Origin: Coriaria nepalensis
Lineage: Eukaryota > Streptophyta > Magnoliopsida > Cucurbitales > Coriariaceae
Assembly: GCA_027186245.1 (NCBI GenBank)
Contig: CP114481.1
Coordinates: 878,001 to 942,000 of the forward strand
Direction of reading: 5' to 3'
DNA: 64,000 nt
Shown: one piece after another, positions 52,811 through 64,000 of the stretch
Position numbering within the stretch: position 1 is the stretch's first letter
How the letters are laid out: the number at the start of each line of letters is the position of its first letter
Made by a program: the position numbers and the translations under genes
Notes under the pieces: generated by a model
The model's input: only the letters and a program-made list of their open reading frames with translations
What the model was told of the DNA's origin: nothing
Database searches by the model: none

Positions 52811-55476
52811 TCATGCGAATTTAGGCATGAGCATGGTCGAATTAGGGGAAGAAGAAGGAACGGGACCCAGTTTCTGAATCCAATGGAGGAGGCCCTTCTT
52901 ATGATCTTGGCAAATTTGGTTTTGAACAAAATTCAATGTCCCATCACGAGCAAGTGAAGATTCAAATTGTTCTAATACCTTAACCACTTGCCAAAAATCC
53001 GGTCTCTTTTCGGGTTGCAAGGACCAACATTGATCGATCAAAGCTCTCATGGCCAATGGGCAGTCTGCTGGAATAATGGGTCTAAGATTCTGTACAGTGA
53101 TTGCAAAGTTAGATCTCCTTATGAAATACCATGCTAGAGTTTAATGCATAATCAACTAAGAGAAACGTTAACAAACAAAATACCGAAACAAGACAAGAAG
53201 ATGAATCAGAGTTTAAAGCCCAGCTCAGGAAGGACCAAAATCCGCTTTGGACTAATCTAAAACAGAAGATCCACTTTACCTCATAATCTAACTAGAATAT
53301 AGTTGCATAAGCTATAGTTTCAAATGTCAAAATCAAATGCACATTTTAGATGTTCAAATGGATGAACCGTAAAAGTCGAACGACCAAACCGAGTAAGCTT
53401 TTTGTTTTCCCAAACCTACCCTCACTGTTTAGCCTGTTAAAAACTCTATCCCACTACTTTAAATTCGATCACAAAACTCAAATTCCATCTAAGAAAACAA
53501 CATCACTATTTATGGCCTTATCAATCAAAATTTCATAAGCCCAAAATGACAAAAATGGGACATTAAAAAAAAAATATATTCACACAAAAAGAAATAAATA
53601 AACATATAAAAACAGACCTTATGCACAACTGCGAAAGCAGCCTGAATGGGGTTCATGTCCTCATATGGAATTGTTCCGGCAACCATTTCCCACAAGATAA
53701 GTCCAAAACTATAAACATCGACCTTTTTCCCGTATGATTTACGCTTAATCATCTCAGGGGCCATCCACCTGTAAGTCCCGGGATCATCAGCCAACAAATC
53801 ACAATACGCCTCCTCGCAAGCTATACCAAAATCCGCAACTTTGAAGTGGATGTCTTGATCGATGAGGATGTTCTCGGGTTTAAGGTCCCTATGAATGACA
53901 CCTTGAGAGTGAATGTATTCCATCCCACGAGCAATGTCCAATGCGATTGTGATAAGTTTTTGGAGAGTAAGGGATCTGTACTCAAGTTTGCGTAGATATG
54001 CCCTTAAGGAGCCTTCGGAAAGGTATTCTGTTATGACACAATAAACCGGTGGTTTTCTACATGCTGCTACTAACTGGGGTCAACGGATCAAAATCAATTG
54101 TAAGTATGAAATAACAGATACAATCCTCACATTAAGGAAAAAGATAGAGGATATACAGAGCAACAACGGAATTCGGTTCTAAAAACTCAATTCACTTTTA
54201 GGATTCTTTCGGTGCACATGTTCCAAATCCGTAGACTTCATCAACACCAAAGGAAACAATGATTAACAGTGCACTTGGTTAACAGTTTAAGACACCACCT
54301 AAGATTTAAAATCGAGTTTGGGCAGCAAAACAAACACAATTGTTGTTTGCAAGAAATTCTAGGCTACATATGGAGTAATACTCCCAACAGTTGGGATCAT
54401 ACCATGTTAGCATCTGCTGTGAAAAAGCGATGGCATGGCATGATCCCAATCAGTGAAGTCTACAATCTATGTGTAGCCTAGAATTCCTTGTTTCTTATCT
54501 TCAATAGCACATTTAAAATAAAATTCAGTTTACATTACTGAAAATCAAAATACAGTTTTCAAAATGTCGGTGAAACTGAAATGGATGTTTAAGACTATCA
54601 ACCGAATGCAATCCTCAATAAAAAACCAAACCCGAATGTACCTACCTAAAAAACCATCAAATATTATAATCACATATTGGAACAACAAAAAGACAATTGA
54701 AGGAAAAAAAGAAGAAGGGTCAAGTAGGATCGAACCTTTATAACATTCGGATGGTGAAGCTGAGATAAAAGAGTGACTTCTCTACTAAATTGCTTTCCTA
54801 ACCGAGTACCAAGAGCTCCATTTTCATCATCATCTGGGACCCTAATCAACTTAACGGCAACAGGTTCGTCTTTATATATCCCATGGTAAAGCCGGCTGTG
54901 GGCACCATGTGCAAACCTAAGCCCAAGAAACAACTTGGAGAGATCCACGTCGTATTCATCTACGGCATCAACCGCACTAACCCTACCTCCACCATGATCA
55001 AACAACTTAGTCCAAGAAGATTCCTTATGAATCCTCTGCCTTTCATTGACTTTCATAGAAGTCAATTGCATCATAGGGCTTGAATTCATTGATGACTTGA
55101 CTTCCTGAAAATCATTACTTGATAATATTCTTGAAATCGCTTTCTTCTCAGGTTCTCTACGTTTAGGCAAGGGAGTTGAAAACCGCCTTTGGTTGGACCG
55201 GGCTTCTTTGAACGTGTCAGGGATCGGAATTTCAGGCAGGGGAGAGACTGACCGCTTCATTACAAGGGCAGGGCTTGGATGGAAATGGGAGTTCCCTCCA
55301 GACAGCGATTTCTGACTGGAAGAAGATGTTCCTCCTGGCTTTGATTTCAAGTCGAAATTTGTGTGGTCAGGTTGGAGGATTAAAGGGCTAGAGTTCAATC
55401 TAACCGAGTCCCATCTATGATAAACTGTGTGAGAAAAATTCGTTCTCCTCAGCCAAGAATTGGACTCTTTCTCCAT
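52811..55476 (-). CDS. Raf-like protein kinase (plant MAPKKK group C, At5g58950-like)
   Basis: Three coding exons, 55476-54736, 54073-53618 and 53089-52811, join in phase to 491 residues. A Ser-rich N-terminal region of about 180 residues precedes a kinase domain. The glycine loop is atypical (LGLRFAHGAHSRLYHG). It has Lys209 in VAVKLI, HRDLKPEN with His308, DFGIACEE with Asp328, and GTYRWMAPE. After the kinase comes the family tail QFESSLARDGTL and KKGLLHWIQKLGP. Group C Raf-like kinases (HT1 relatives) act in CO2, light and stress signalling; which role applies here is not known. The start fits the family. There is a probable leader intron (56123-55593) and a TATA box near 56206-56218. Intron 1 carries a strong foldback. 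No lesion seen. Confidence 0.93.
54350..54490. repeat. Long foldback in intron 1 of the Raf-like kinase gene
   Basis: Arms of about 65 bases with a short loop. On the plus strand the outer ends are CAAGAAATTCTAGGCTACA and TGTAGCCTAGAATTCCTTG (one mismatch in 19). An inner block TTGGGATCATACCATG faces CATGGCATGATCCCAA. It could be a miRNA-type precursor or a MITE; I do not recognise any known miRNA in it. Confidence 0.75.
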
Positions 55477-55592
55477 GATTTCTTATTTTCACGAGATTTT
55501 TTTTTTTTTTTTCCAAGTTGGGAATTTTTTTTTCCTTTGTTTCAGAAAATCATATGACCGCAAAACTCCTTAATCATCTTCTGCTCCTCAAG

Positions 55593-56218
55593 CTGAGAAG
55601 AAGGCCTAAAATCAAGCGGGTTTCCTTGAAATAAAGATGTACAGATTTCACAGCTCCAGAAAAAGCCTTATTTCTTCGAACCCATGAAAAAATTTAGAAT
55701 ACTAACCCAGGAATTAACCAATAAAAAAACTAGCTAATTCCTTTTTCCTCAAATCTGAAAAAAACTATTCAGACCCAGAAAAAACCCATCAAATTATAAA
55801 TCAGTCTCGATCGCTAATTTCACCTAATCAGCCCCAGAAGGGAAAAAAAGGAAACTAAAAAAAAAAAGAAAAAAAAAAAAAACCAGAAAGACACCGAATT
55901 TTCTTCACCGCCAAATGGACCTCTTTTTTGGCTTTAAAGTCAAAAAGCCTGGAAAAATCCCAAACAGAGAAAACCCAATAAACAAATCGGAAAAAAAAAA
56001 TAAAAAATATATATATAATCATGATTACAACCCCGCATTAGTCACAGAAGAAGAAGAAGAAACAAATATAATTGCATCAAACCCATCATAATTCATTAAA
56101 AAAATAGAGAAAAAAAAGCTTACCTCAGAGGAAATCATGGTGACAAACAAAAAATTTTATCACCATGATTTTTAGAACAGAAATTTCACCATTTTAGCAG
56201 AAAGATATATATATAAAG
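55593..56218 (-). promoter_or_regulatory. Leader exon, 5' UTR intron and TATA box of the Raf-like kinase gene
   Basis: On the minus strand the donor GTAAG at 56123 and the acceptor CTCAG ending at 55593 would splice a first leader exon (about 56180-56124) to the leader before the ATG. The minus-strand TTTATATATATATC at about 56218-56205 is a likely TATA box. Inferred from consensus. Confidence 0.5.
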
Positions 56219-56219
56219 G

Positions 56220-57249
56220 GGGAACACTAGTAGGATCTTAGGTACGGTTGTTATGTATTATACTCTCCTTATTTCCTTTCCGCTTACCTCCACCGCAAAT
56301 TTTTTCATCAATGTATTTTGGTAGGGATATAACAATCTACGGAACAATTACAAACATTATTTTATGGAGTAATTTTTGGCAGTCATATATGATATAATTA
56401 ATCATGTAAGGTAGCATATTACATTATTTTGGTATTAAAAAAAAAAAAAAACACATCATGAATTTACTGAAATTCGAATCAAGTAATATGAATATCATGA
56501 TATGTTTAAATTTCAATAATTATATCTTATTACTTTTAATAGGTAACATATTTATTTAAGTATTACTAATTTTTTATACATCATATAATTTATTATTCAA
56601 AATAGAGCCATTTTTATATATTATATATTATTCATAAAAACCATTAATATAAATATAATATTTATAATTATAATTAAATTTAATATATTAATCGATAAAA
56701 TATTATTCATATAAAAAATGTTTATACGCATTACTACCAAAAAAAAAGTAATATTAAATTAATGAAAAATTGTAAATTTGAATTTAAATTGAGTTAAGCT
56801 AAGAATCTAAGGATTTTATTTCCGTTAGATTTGATGGTCATAAATGTAACCGAGACTAATCCATTTAAATTGAATTCGTATATAATTAAGAAACATATTC
56901 AAAATACATAGACATCTCTAATTTAAAGATCATCTGTCATTATGTGATTCGAGATATTAATCGTACGGCCTCTACTCTATTGAAGAGCTGAACTACCATC
57001 GAGGCTCATCAAAATGACACGACCACTGAAATTCTTAGAGGCATATCACCTCATTCATAGTCTCTTTTAGAAATTGTAGACTCATTGATATAATTTCGGC
57101 TATGTTCCTCTTTCTTTGTTTTATTATTAATTTTTTTTTTGTCTTTTTGGCCAAAATAATAATGTAATACGTGTAATCCTGAATTTTAATCAAAGTTTGA
57201 AATTACTTCTTAGCAAATTGGTTTGAGATTTAACCCCCAACCAAAACAA
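56220..57249. other. AT-rich spacer
   Basis: Homopolymer and AT runs with no supported coding sequence or repeat structure beyond low complexity. Confidence 0.4.
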
Positions 57250-60200
57250 ATCTCATGTGACTCGATCGAATTGTCCTTCCTCATATGAAAATTTCAACCG
57301 TCTGAAATGGTGTTTTCTTTATAAATTTTATCCATATGAGTGGTCTTTATATGATTTGACCAATCATGAGAGAATTTATAGAATACATCATACTCTTCTT
57401 ACACATTGTCCTTCTTTTCCTTTAATTTTCATCAAACAACTAAATATGCCCTCCAATACAATTCATTCTTTTGACAATTTAGAGAGAACAACTCTAATGT
57501 CTCCTCCCGAGGGAATGTAGATCTATGCAAAATCAAGGTAGCTAACTGGAAGATTAGAAGGGAGCAAGATAGTTTCCAGGTTATGGAAAACGGTTTGGGA
57601 GTTATCCAAATGATATTTATCCCACTATTTAACGTAAAACTTCCTTAAAAGCCAAACAACATTGGGCTTATCTCGAACATAAAGTCTTCGAAGAAGAAGA
57701 CTTTGTAATCTTATTTTAACATCCAGGGAATTTGATAAATAGATTAGAACTTAAGAGCTGATACTAGATAATTAGATGAAATTTTATTTTCTATATAAAA
57801 CAACTCAAAAGTTTTCTGAACATAAATAGGGTAATGGAAAGGTTTAATACCAAACTTATTAAACCATTCTCAAACCCATGAAGTATAATCTACCTGATCA
57901 GTGTAGGAAGAGACCCACCAACTATACTTCTGCTTATTATTCTAGATAAGGAAAATATGATTCCATGCGATCATGTAGTCATTGTAGTCTCATCTTCTGA
58001 GTTCCCTTTTGTAGCGTCTAGTTTTCCAAATGGCTATTTTGAACCATTCAATAGGAAGAATAACCCTTAAAGTTCTCAGTTTTTAGAAAGCCACTTAATT
58101 ATTCTTGAATTTGGTATCCACAGAAGTAAACCCTGATTATTTAAGAATAAAGATGAACCAAATCCAGAACTTCGGGTGTAGGCCTGACTTACTATGCTTG
58201 TGAAGATATTTCCAAGCCAAATCCCAAATCCAGTCAATCTGTTTCGGAGTTACAGTCCTCATTTCCAGGATGCCATAATCTTCTATAAAATAAATAAAAT
58301 CCTCATAAATTCTGAAATATGGAAATTCCTTCTCACTATCTAATTGAGAAGGAAGTGAGAAGGAAGCACAGTTTCCAAAACTTCTTTAAAATGAAGTTGA
58401 CCACTCTTCTTAGGCATCTTTTGTAAAGAAGAGGAAGAGTTAGAGAAGCGAGATTCCTCTATTCATTTCCTAGGTCTCGAACCTTTACAATCTAAAGGCT
58501 GCTTCTTGAGAAAAGCCACGTTGGAGTAAATGGATATTTTTCTCTTTACTTCTCCGTGGGATTGTAAAAATTCTTGAGTTAGAAAATCTAGAAGAGTTAT
58601 TTTCTCCTTTAATTAACTCAATGTTAAAATCGAAAACTAAAAAAATCTTGCCACCTTGCTTTTATATGCTTTGATACCAAGGTCGTGATGTCTTTAAATA
58701 GAATATCATTGGCCACTTTACAATCCACTCTGATCAAGAACATCTTACTGATAAGATCAGGCTCGAATTTCTTTACACAATACAATGGATAAGATTTATT
58801 TTTTTTACTATAGAGTAGTTATATTGAGCCCTTTTATAAGCATCTGAAGTGAACCATACTAACAGTTCCTTATTATCTAGTCATTTTAAAATTCCTCCAA
58901 AATCTAATTTGGAGGCATCTATTTCCACTATCTTAAAAGCCTTGGATGGCCAAATTAAGACAAGGTAATTTATTGGCCCGTAACTTTATTTTACGGACTA
59001 TTTTTGTATATATCTAGGTCTAATTTGAAGGATTACTTCTACGTCTACCATATAAAGGCTTATTATTCTTTGCTAGGTCTTTATGAAGTTTGCAATATAA
59101 TTAAGTAATTAAAACTGCTTAAGAATCATTAAAATTGGGTCTTATCTTTAATAATATTAGGGAATTTCTTTACAAACTCTATAGCCCACTAAATTGGAAC
59201 AATAGTGCTCTTTTTTATGGTATGAGCCAAAAATATGATTTTTTTTTTTGAATAGCTTCATCCTTTTTGCTAAAGCTACAAAACTTGTTTTTCTCATGAC
59301 ATTCAGAAATATTCCTAAATGCTTAAAGTGATGGTTAATGTTATTTGAAAATACTAATACATCGTTAATATAGACTATGGTAAAATCTTCATAAGGATTA
59401 AATATTCATTTATAATGTTCTGATATTCAGACATAGTATTCTTTAAACCGAATGGCATAACATTCCATTTGTAGTGACAAAAATGACTATGAAAGTCGTC
59501 TTATATCGGTCTTCTTCGTTGATTTGTATTTTTCAATATCGAGACTTCATATCAAAGTTTGAAAATATTTTGGAGGTAAATAACCTCTTCAACAAATCCT
59601 TTTATTTAGAATAGGGTACCTGATCTAATGAAGCGCTTGATTAAGCGACTTGTAATTAATTACCAACCTTGGTACTCTTTTTTCCAACTTGGCTGCATTT
59701 TGCACATGAAATGCAATGTAACTCTAAGGACTATAGCTTTTTTGAATTAGTCCTTTCTTAAGGTAGTCTTATTTTACAAAATTTGTGCAACTCAGAGTTC
59801 ATAGTTGCTAGTTTGGCTTTGCCGGGGATATATTTCTCAGAGAAAGATGGTTCATAAGGTAATTCACCACATGCTATTTTCTTTCCCAAAAAGCATTAGG
59901 GATTTTAGCACATACTTCATATTGAAATTTCCTTTCGAGCTCATAAATCTTTTCCTTTATTTGAGAAGACTCGATCGAGCTCATAAATCTTTTCCTTTAT
60001 TTGAGAAGACTCGAGGTGATTTTCAATCTTTCTGAAAGTAATTTCCTCCTGCAATGAGAGCACAAATTTTCATTTACGATTAATCTAAGTTTTCATCAGA
60101 TTCACATCATGATACTTAGGCTTTTGAAAAATTTTAAAATTCACTTTATTCCCTTATTCCTCTGCTACAATCCCTTTATCATTGATTTGGTGGATAAGAT

Positions 60201-60870
60201 AAAGCATATGCAAGAAGGGATTTCCAAGAATAACACATTGTGCTAGGTTCTTCACCATAATGAATGACATTTGAAAACAAACTATATTGTTGCAGAGTGC
60301 AAATTCTGGAAGCTTGTATTCAATCAGCAGCTTAGCCACATTAGCTGCGTTAAAAAGCTCGGTGATTTTTGAAAAGTATTTTGAAGGTATCATTTCTTCA
60401 TTAATACAATTCATATTTGCTCTAAAATCAATTAGAGTTTCTTTCTTTAGGGTATATTCCTTATTAACAACAATTATAACAGAAAAGTATCATTTTTTAG
60501 AAATTACCCTCTCACCTTGATTAACCTATATCAAATTGAGTCAATACTTCAGTATCTTCTATGGGAATTTCTGGCTGAGCAAGATGAAGAGAAGTACTTA
60601 CTGCTAGTGAAGGGTTAGCCCATTGTAACAATTCCTCCTTGGGGAGATGAGGTGCTGTCAAAAGTCTTCATATTGCTATGGTTTCTCACAAACCCTCAAA
60701 TTTTGAACCTCCTTTTTAAGGAGAATAACTTTGAACTTCAAGTCTTCTAAAAATGATTGATTCCCTTTTAATTTTCTCTTGTTCAGAATGTTTTCTCTAA
60801 ATCTCAGTAATAGAGTATTGAAAAGTTTCTTCTTCAATTTTCTTCTTGAAATTATTCTTGTCATTAAGCA
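57250..60870 (-). mobile_element. Decayed endogenous pararetrovirus-like element (Caulimoviridae-type)
   Basis: On the minus strand, in polyprotein order: a Lys-rich open piece (60864-60676); an aspartic-protease-like piece (60414-60154) with a VILGNPFL block; reverse-transcriptase boxes, MPFG at 59458-59447 and YIND (in place of YIDD) at 59372-59361; and a Trp-rich downstream block at about 58330-57540 (for example DWIWDLAWKYL, SWWVSS). Stops and frame changes separate the blocks, including one between the two RT boxes. No LTRs or complete gene are seen. The reading as an integrated plant pararetrovirus rather than a Ty3/gypsy relic rests on the protease style and the Trp-rich block. It is non-functional as it stands. 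Confidence 0.6.
59935..60014. repeat. Perfect 40-bp tandem duplication
   Basis: Two adjacent identical 40-base units, each beginning TCGAGCTCATAAATC and ending GAAGACTCGA, at 59935-59974 and 59975-60014, inside the decayed element. Confidence 0.95.
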
Positions 60871-63800
60871 TATGTTTGAAATTCATCAAAACTTTTATTA
60901 ATTTTATCTTAATTTCTCGATCTGAAATATTATCGAAGATTTTGAGTATGTTGCCTTTTATTGGCTCAATACATTAATACTAAGGTCATATATATATATG
61001 TACGTATATAAGGGAGACCTTGTTATAGTGGGATCTAAGTAACTTGCTATTTATTACATATGACATAACCTTAATCTTTGTCAAAAGAAGATGCAATTAT
61101 TAGTTTTAGCTTTGATAAGGAATCCAGCATATAGAGAGTTGATTCTTGTGCCATTATGTACTGCCTGTGATTGAACAACAAACTATATATCCGGAAGAGC
61201 ATACTTCCCACTAATTGACATGTTTCAGATCATAAATTTTATGCAGCAAGTGAGGCAAAATTGTTTATGAAAAGTGCAAAACTTTTTTCATCTTGATAAG
61301 AAAAACAATATATAACAAAGGCAGGAACGATCCTAGATTCCCGCCTCAGTGGGTGTCACGGTTTTAATGATGAGTCCTAGGCTTCTTCTCCTAAAAAGGA
61401 AGGGAAAAACCGATTCAAAGCTAACTCTTGAATAATACAGTATCTCAGCCAGATCTTAAGAAGCAGAAAGTATAAATATATACATCATTTACCATCCATG
61501 ATAAGGTACTAGAAATTAAGAATGCAGTAAATGCCCCCCCCATCACACTGTTTAACTTAAAGACTGTTTGAAAAGCTTTCATGACCGCTGTAGATTCAAA
61601 ACCAGCAACAATCTTTACATTACAGCAGTGAAATATATATGCAAATATGTTTGAAATTTTTCCTTTAAGTATTATTAGTTTATGTATTTATTTTGACATT
61701 TATGAGTTTTGTTTATAAAGAAAATATACTTAAATTCAATTATTTTGGGAGATTTATTCCCCAATATTAAAACACTTCATGTAATATTTTAAAGAAAATT
61801 TCAAATTTTAAATAATGTGATCCGAGTTGGTATATATATATTTTATTTATTTTTAAAATTTAAATTTATAATTTTCTATTAATTTCATCTTTTTCCTAAA
61901 AATTGTTTTTAGTCCTAACCCCTAAAATTAAATAAATAACTGAATCTTATTTTGGTCAAAAGTTGTTCGGATTTAGCACATGCACATCCCTCAAGTACAT
62001 ATCGAAACATTATCCTAGTCTGCATCAATTGGGTCTGAAAAATATTGGATTTTGTTGACTATTCCTCTCTCTCTCTCATCTAGACACACAAACGACAACT
62101 ACCATGTTATCCAAAATTCTTAACACCACACATCGGAATACTACCCACTTGAGGTTTCCACTCATGTCACCAAGACGCATGCGCTCTCTTGGTGCGTAGA
62201 TTCACGCTCTAATAGATGGATTATGAAAAAAATTTGTATTAACTTTTAATCTAATTAAACAAAAATTTTAAACAAAATAAGAAAGAAAATTATCTTATTT
62301 TAATTTTTCTCTAACTTACATAAAATCTTCTCATTTCATTCATGGGGCAGCTGGTAAAAGGGCCGTGTGAGTTGATAAAAATGAAAAATTAAGATTAATT
62401 TTTAAAATTTGAAAATAAATTAGTGAATATTTAAAATATATTAAAATTATTTTAATTTTAAATTTAAATTATAATAAATTTTTTATTATTAAATATGAAT
62501 AAATGATCATTCATACATCAAATGTTGTTAAATAATTATTAAAATTTTAAATTTAATTGTATTTATATTTTTATCACAATTTATTTAAATTTGATATTTT
62601 CTTATCTTATTTTTTATTTTTTATTTTTTATTTGTATTTACTTTTCATTTTCACCTCATCAATCATCACCGTCCTCCTCTCTTATCACTATTGCCAATCT
62701 CATGTTAACCTAAAAATATTAATTTTTCTCTCTCCCCTTTATTATTATTTAAAATTTTTTTTTTTTTTTTTTTCAATCACCGTCGTCACCAAACTGCTAT
62801 CACCTCTTCTTCTATCACTGACATCATCGAAAATCTCTCTCTTCTTGGACAACCAAAATTGAAAGACATAAATTTTTCAATCTCTTAATTTTTGCGAATC
62901 AACCTCCACCTAAGTCATGCAATCCATATTGTCAGGATATTAAGAGATTTCTTGTGGAAGAGGTGATAGTGGTTTTGATGACAGTGGTGATTGGATCAAA
63001 AAGAAGTAAAAAAAATTGAAAATGAGAAGGAGTAATTAAAAATATAATACTCTAATATTGGCAATGGAGGTTGGTGGTAGTAATTGAAAATATATATCTG
63101 TCAAGCTAATCAAATTTTGACCCGATAAGATAAATATCAAACGTAGGTAGACAAATATTTTTTTATAAAAAAGTTTTATATTTTATAATTAAAAAATGAA
63201 TAGGAAATAGAAAAATAATGAATGGAAATTAATAATAACTAAATTTGTATAATAATTAAATTATATTAAATATTACATGATATGATTAAATCGCACACTC
63301 AGATAATAATTTAATCCACCCCAAAATCTTGATTCGGATTATCAAACGCTTTAGAATTTCGACCTATTAATCATCTAGATTACCCATGGAGTGGTTCATA
63401 TAGAAAACAAGTTAATCACCTCCGTTCATAAGCTCCATAAGCATTCCTCACGATCAATCCACAGTTTAGTCGCTTCTACTAACATAAATCCATGTATACC
63501 CAGTTAAGAGGCTAAAATAAAAATAAATAAATCAATCAAATAAGTTTAGGTCTAAGTTTTATAGACTCATATTCAATTTAGATTTTGAATCTTTAAATGC
63601 AATCTATGATTCGCAAGTATGACTCGGTTTTTGTAAAATCTTGATAACTTTATTTTTTATTTTTTATAATTATGAGTTTCTTAATTTAAATCGAATTTAG
63701 ATTCATACCGAAACTAATAACATGTCACAATCCAAGCCAAAATCTTTGAAATCACATCTAAATTTTAAAGCCGAAATCTATGTAGGAAGTGATAATATTT

Positions 63801-64000
63801 TTTTTTATAAATATCTCAAATTAAAAAATAGTGAAAAAAATTAAGTTGAACCAAAATAAAATTTAAAAAATATTTTACAAATTAAAACAAAATTTACATG
63901 AAGATTGTGAATCTTTTTGACTTAAAATTTACAAAATTAGATTTTTCTCAAATATAAAAAAGTATCCAATTGTATTATTTACGAATTTTAATAAAATAGT
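60871..64000. other. AT-rich terminal region
   Basis: No gene supported. It includes a T-run near 62755-62773 and the second copy of the dispersed repeat (62640-63110). The 101-residue open frame at 62557-62862 is low-complexity and overlaps that repeat, so I do not call it a gene. Confidence 0.4.
62640..63110. repeat. Dispersed repeat, copy B, apparently an inverted pair
   Basis: The right part (about 62890-63090) matches copy A in the same orientation: CATGCAATCCATATT, then GTGGTGATTGG, then GGAGGTTGGTGGTAG. The left part (about 62660-62845) reads as the reverse complement of similar sequence, for example GATAGCAGTTTGGTGACGAC on the minus strand. Diverged; boundaries approximate. Confidence 0.45.

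Noticed and set aside
57257..57520. Plus-strand 87-residue open frame
   Set aside because: It overlaps the end of the minus-strand decayed element and shows no motif of its own.
62557..62862. 101-residue hydrophobic open frame
   Set aside because: A product of T-rich low-complexity sequence overlapping a dispersed repeat.

Overview
This is nuclear DNA from a flowering plant, most likely a eudicot; I cannot name the species. The evidence is AT-rich sequence, many short GT-AG introns, and land-plant genes: a three-domain GRXS17 glutaredoxin, a PHO2 ubiquitin-conjugating enzyme with miR399 sites in its leader, lectin receptor kinases, a DYW-type PPR gene and a Raf-like kinase. Exon joins were worked out by hand from splice signals, reading phase and family knowledge. 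No alignment or database search was run.

Layout. 0.4-2.6 kb (+): GRXS17-type monothiol glutaredoxin, then a tRNA-Val(UAC) at 3.0 kb and a SINE-like patch near 4.2 kb. 5.6-8.3 kb (-): RMA-type membrane-anchored RING E3 ligase with a probable 1.7 kb leader intron. 8.3-11.8 kb: AT-rich spacer with microsatellites and a decayed fragment of a patatin-related phospholipase (PLA I). 11.8-19.2 kb (-): a complete 25-exon gene for the second-largest subunit of RNA polymerase II (NRPB2, 1,191 aa), including one GC-AG intron. 20.2-21.7 kb (+): plastid-targeted histidine phosphatase of the phosphoglycerate mutase-like group. 21.9-23.8 kb (-): pseudogene of a PPR-DYW protein. 24.8-31.1 kb (-): RRP12-like ribosome-biogenesis gene, intact across 17 exons except for one extra base in exon 3.

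31-37 kb: AT-rich spacer with a broken LINE. 37.1-42.0 kb (+): PHO2/UBC24, whose leader carries four miR399 sites and several uORFs. 45.2-50.3 kb (+): two tandem, intronless class VII L-type lectin receptor kinases. 50.3-52.8 kb: repeat-bearing spacer. 52.8-56.2 kb (-): Raf-like protein kinase with a long unexplained foldback in intron 1. 57.2-60.9 kb (-): decayed endogenous pararetrovirus-like element. The remaining sequence to 64 kb is AT-rich, with a second copy of a repeat first seen at 51.5 kb.

The genes do not form a pathway; this is an ordinary plant gene neighbourhood with independent units. The parts most worth checking are the PHO2 leader, the RRP12 frameshift, the foldback in the kinase intron, the NRPB2 GC-AG intron and the gene and element relics.
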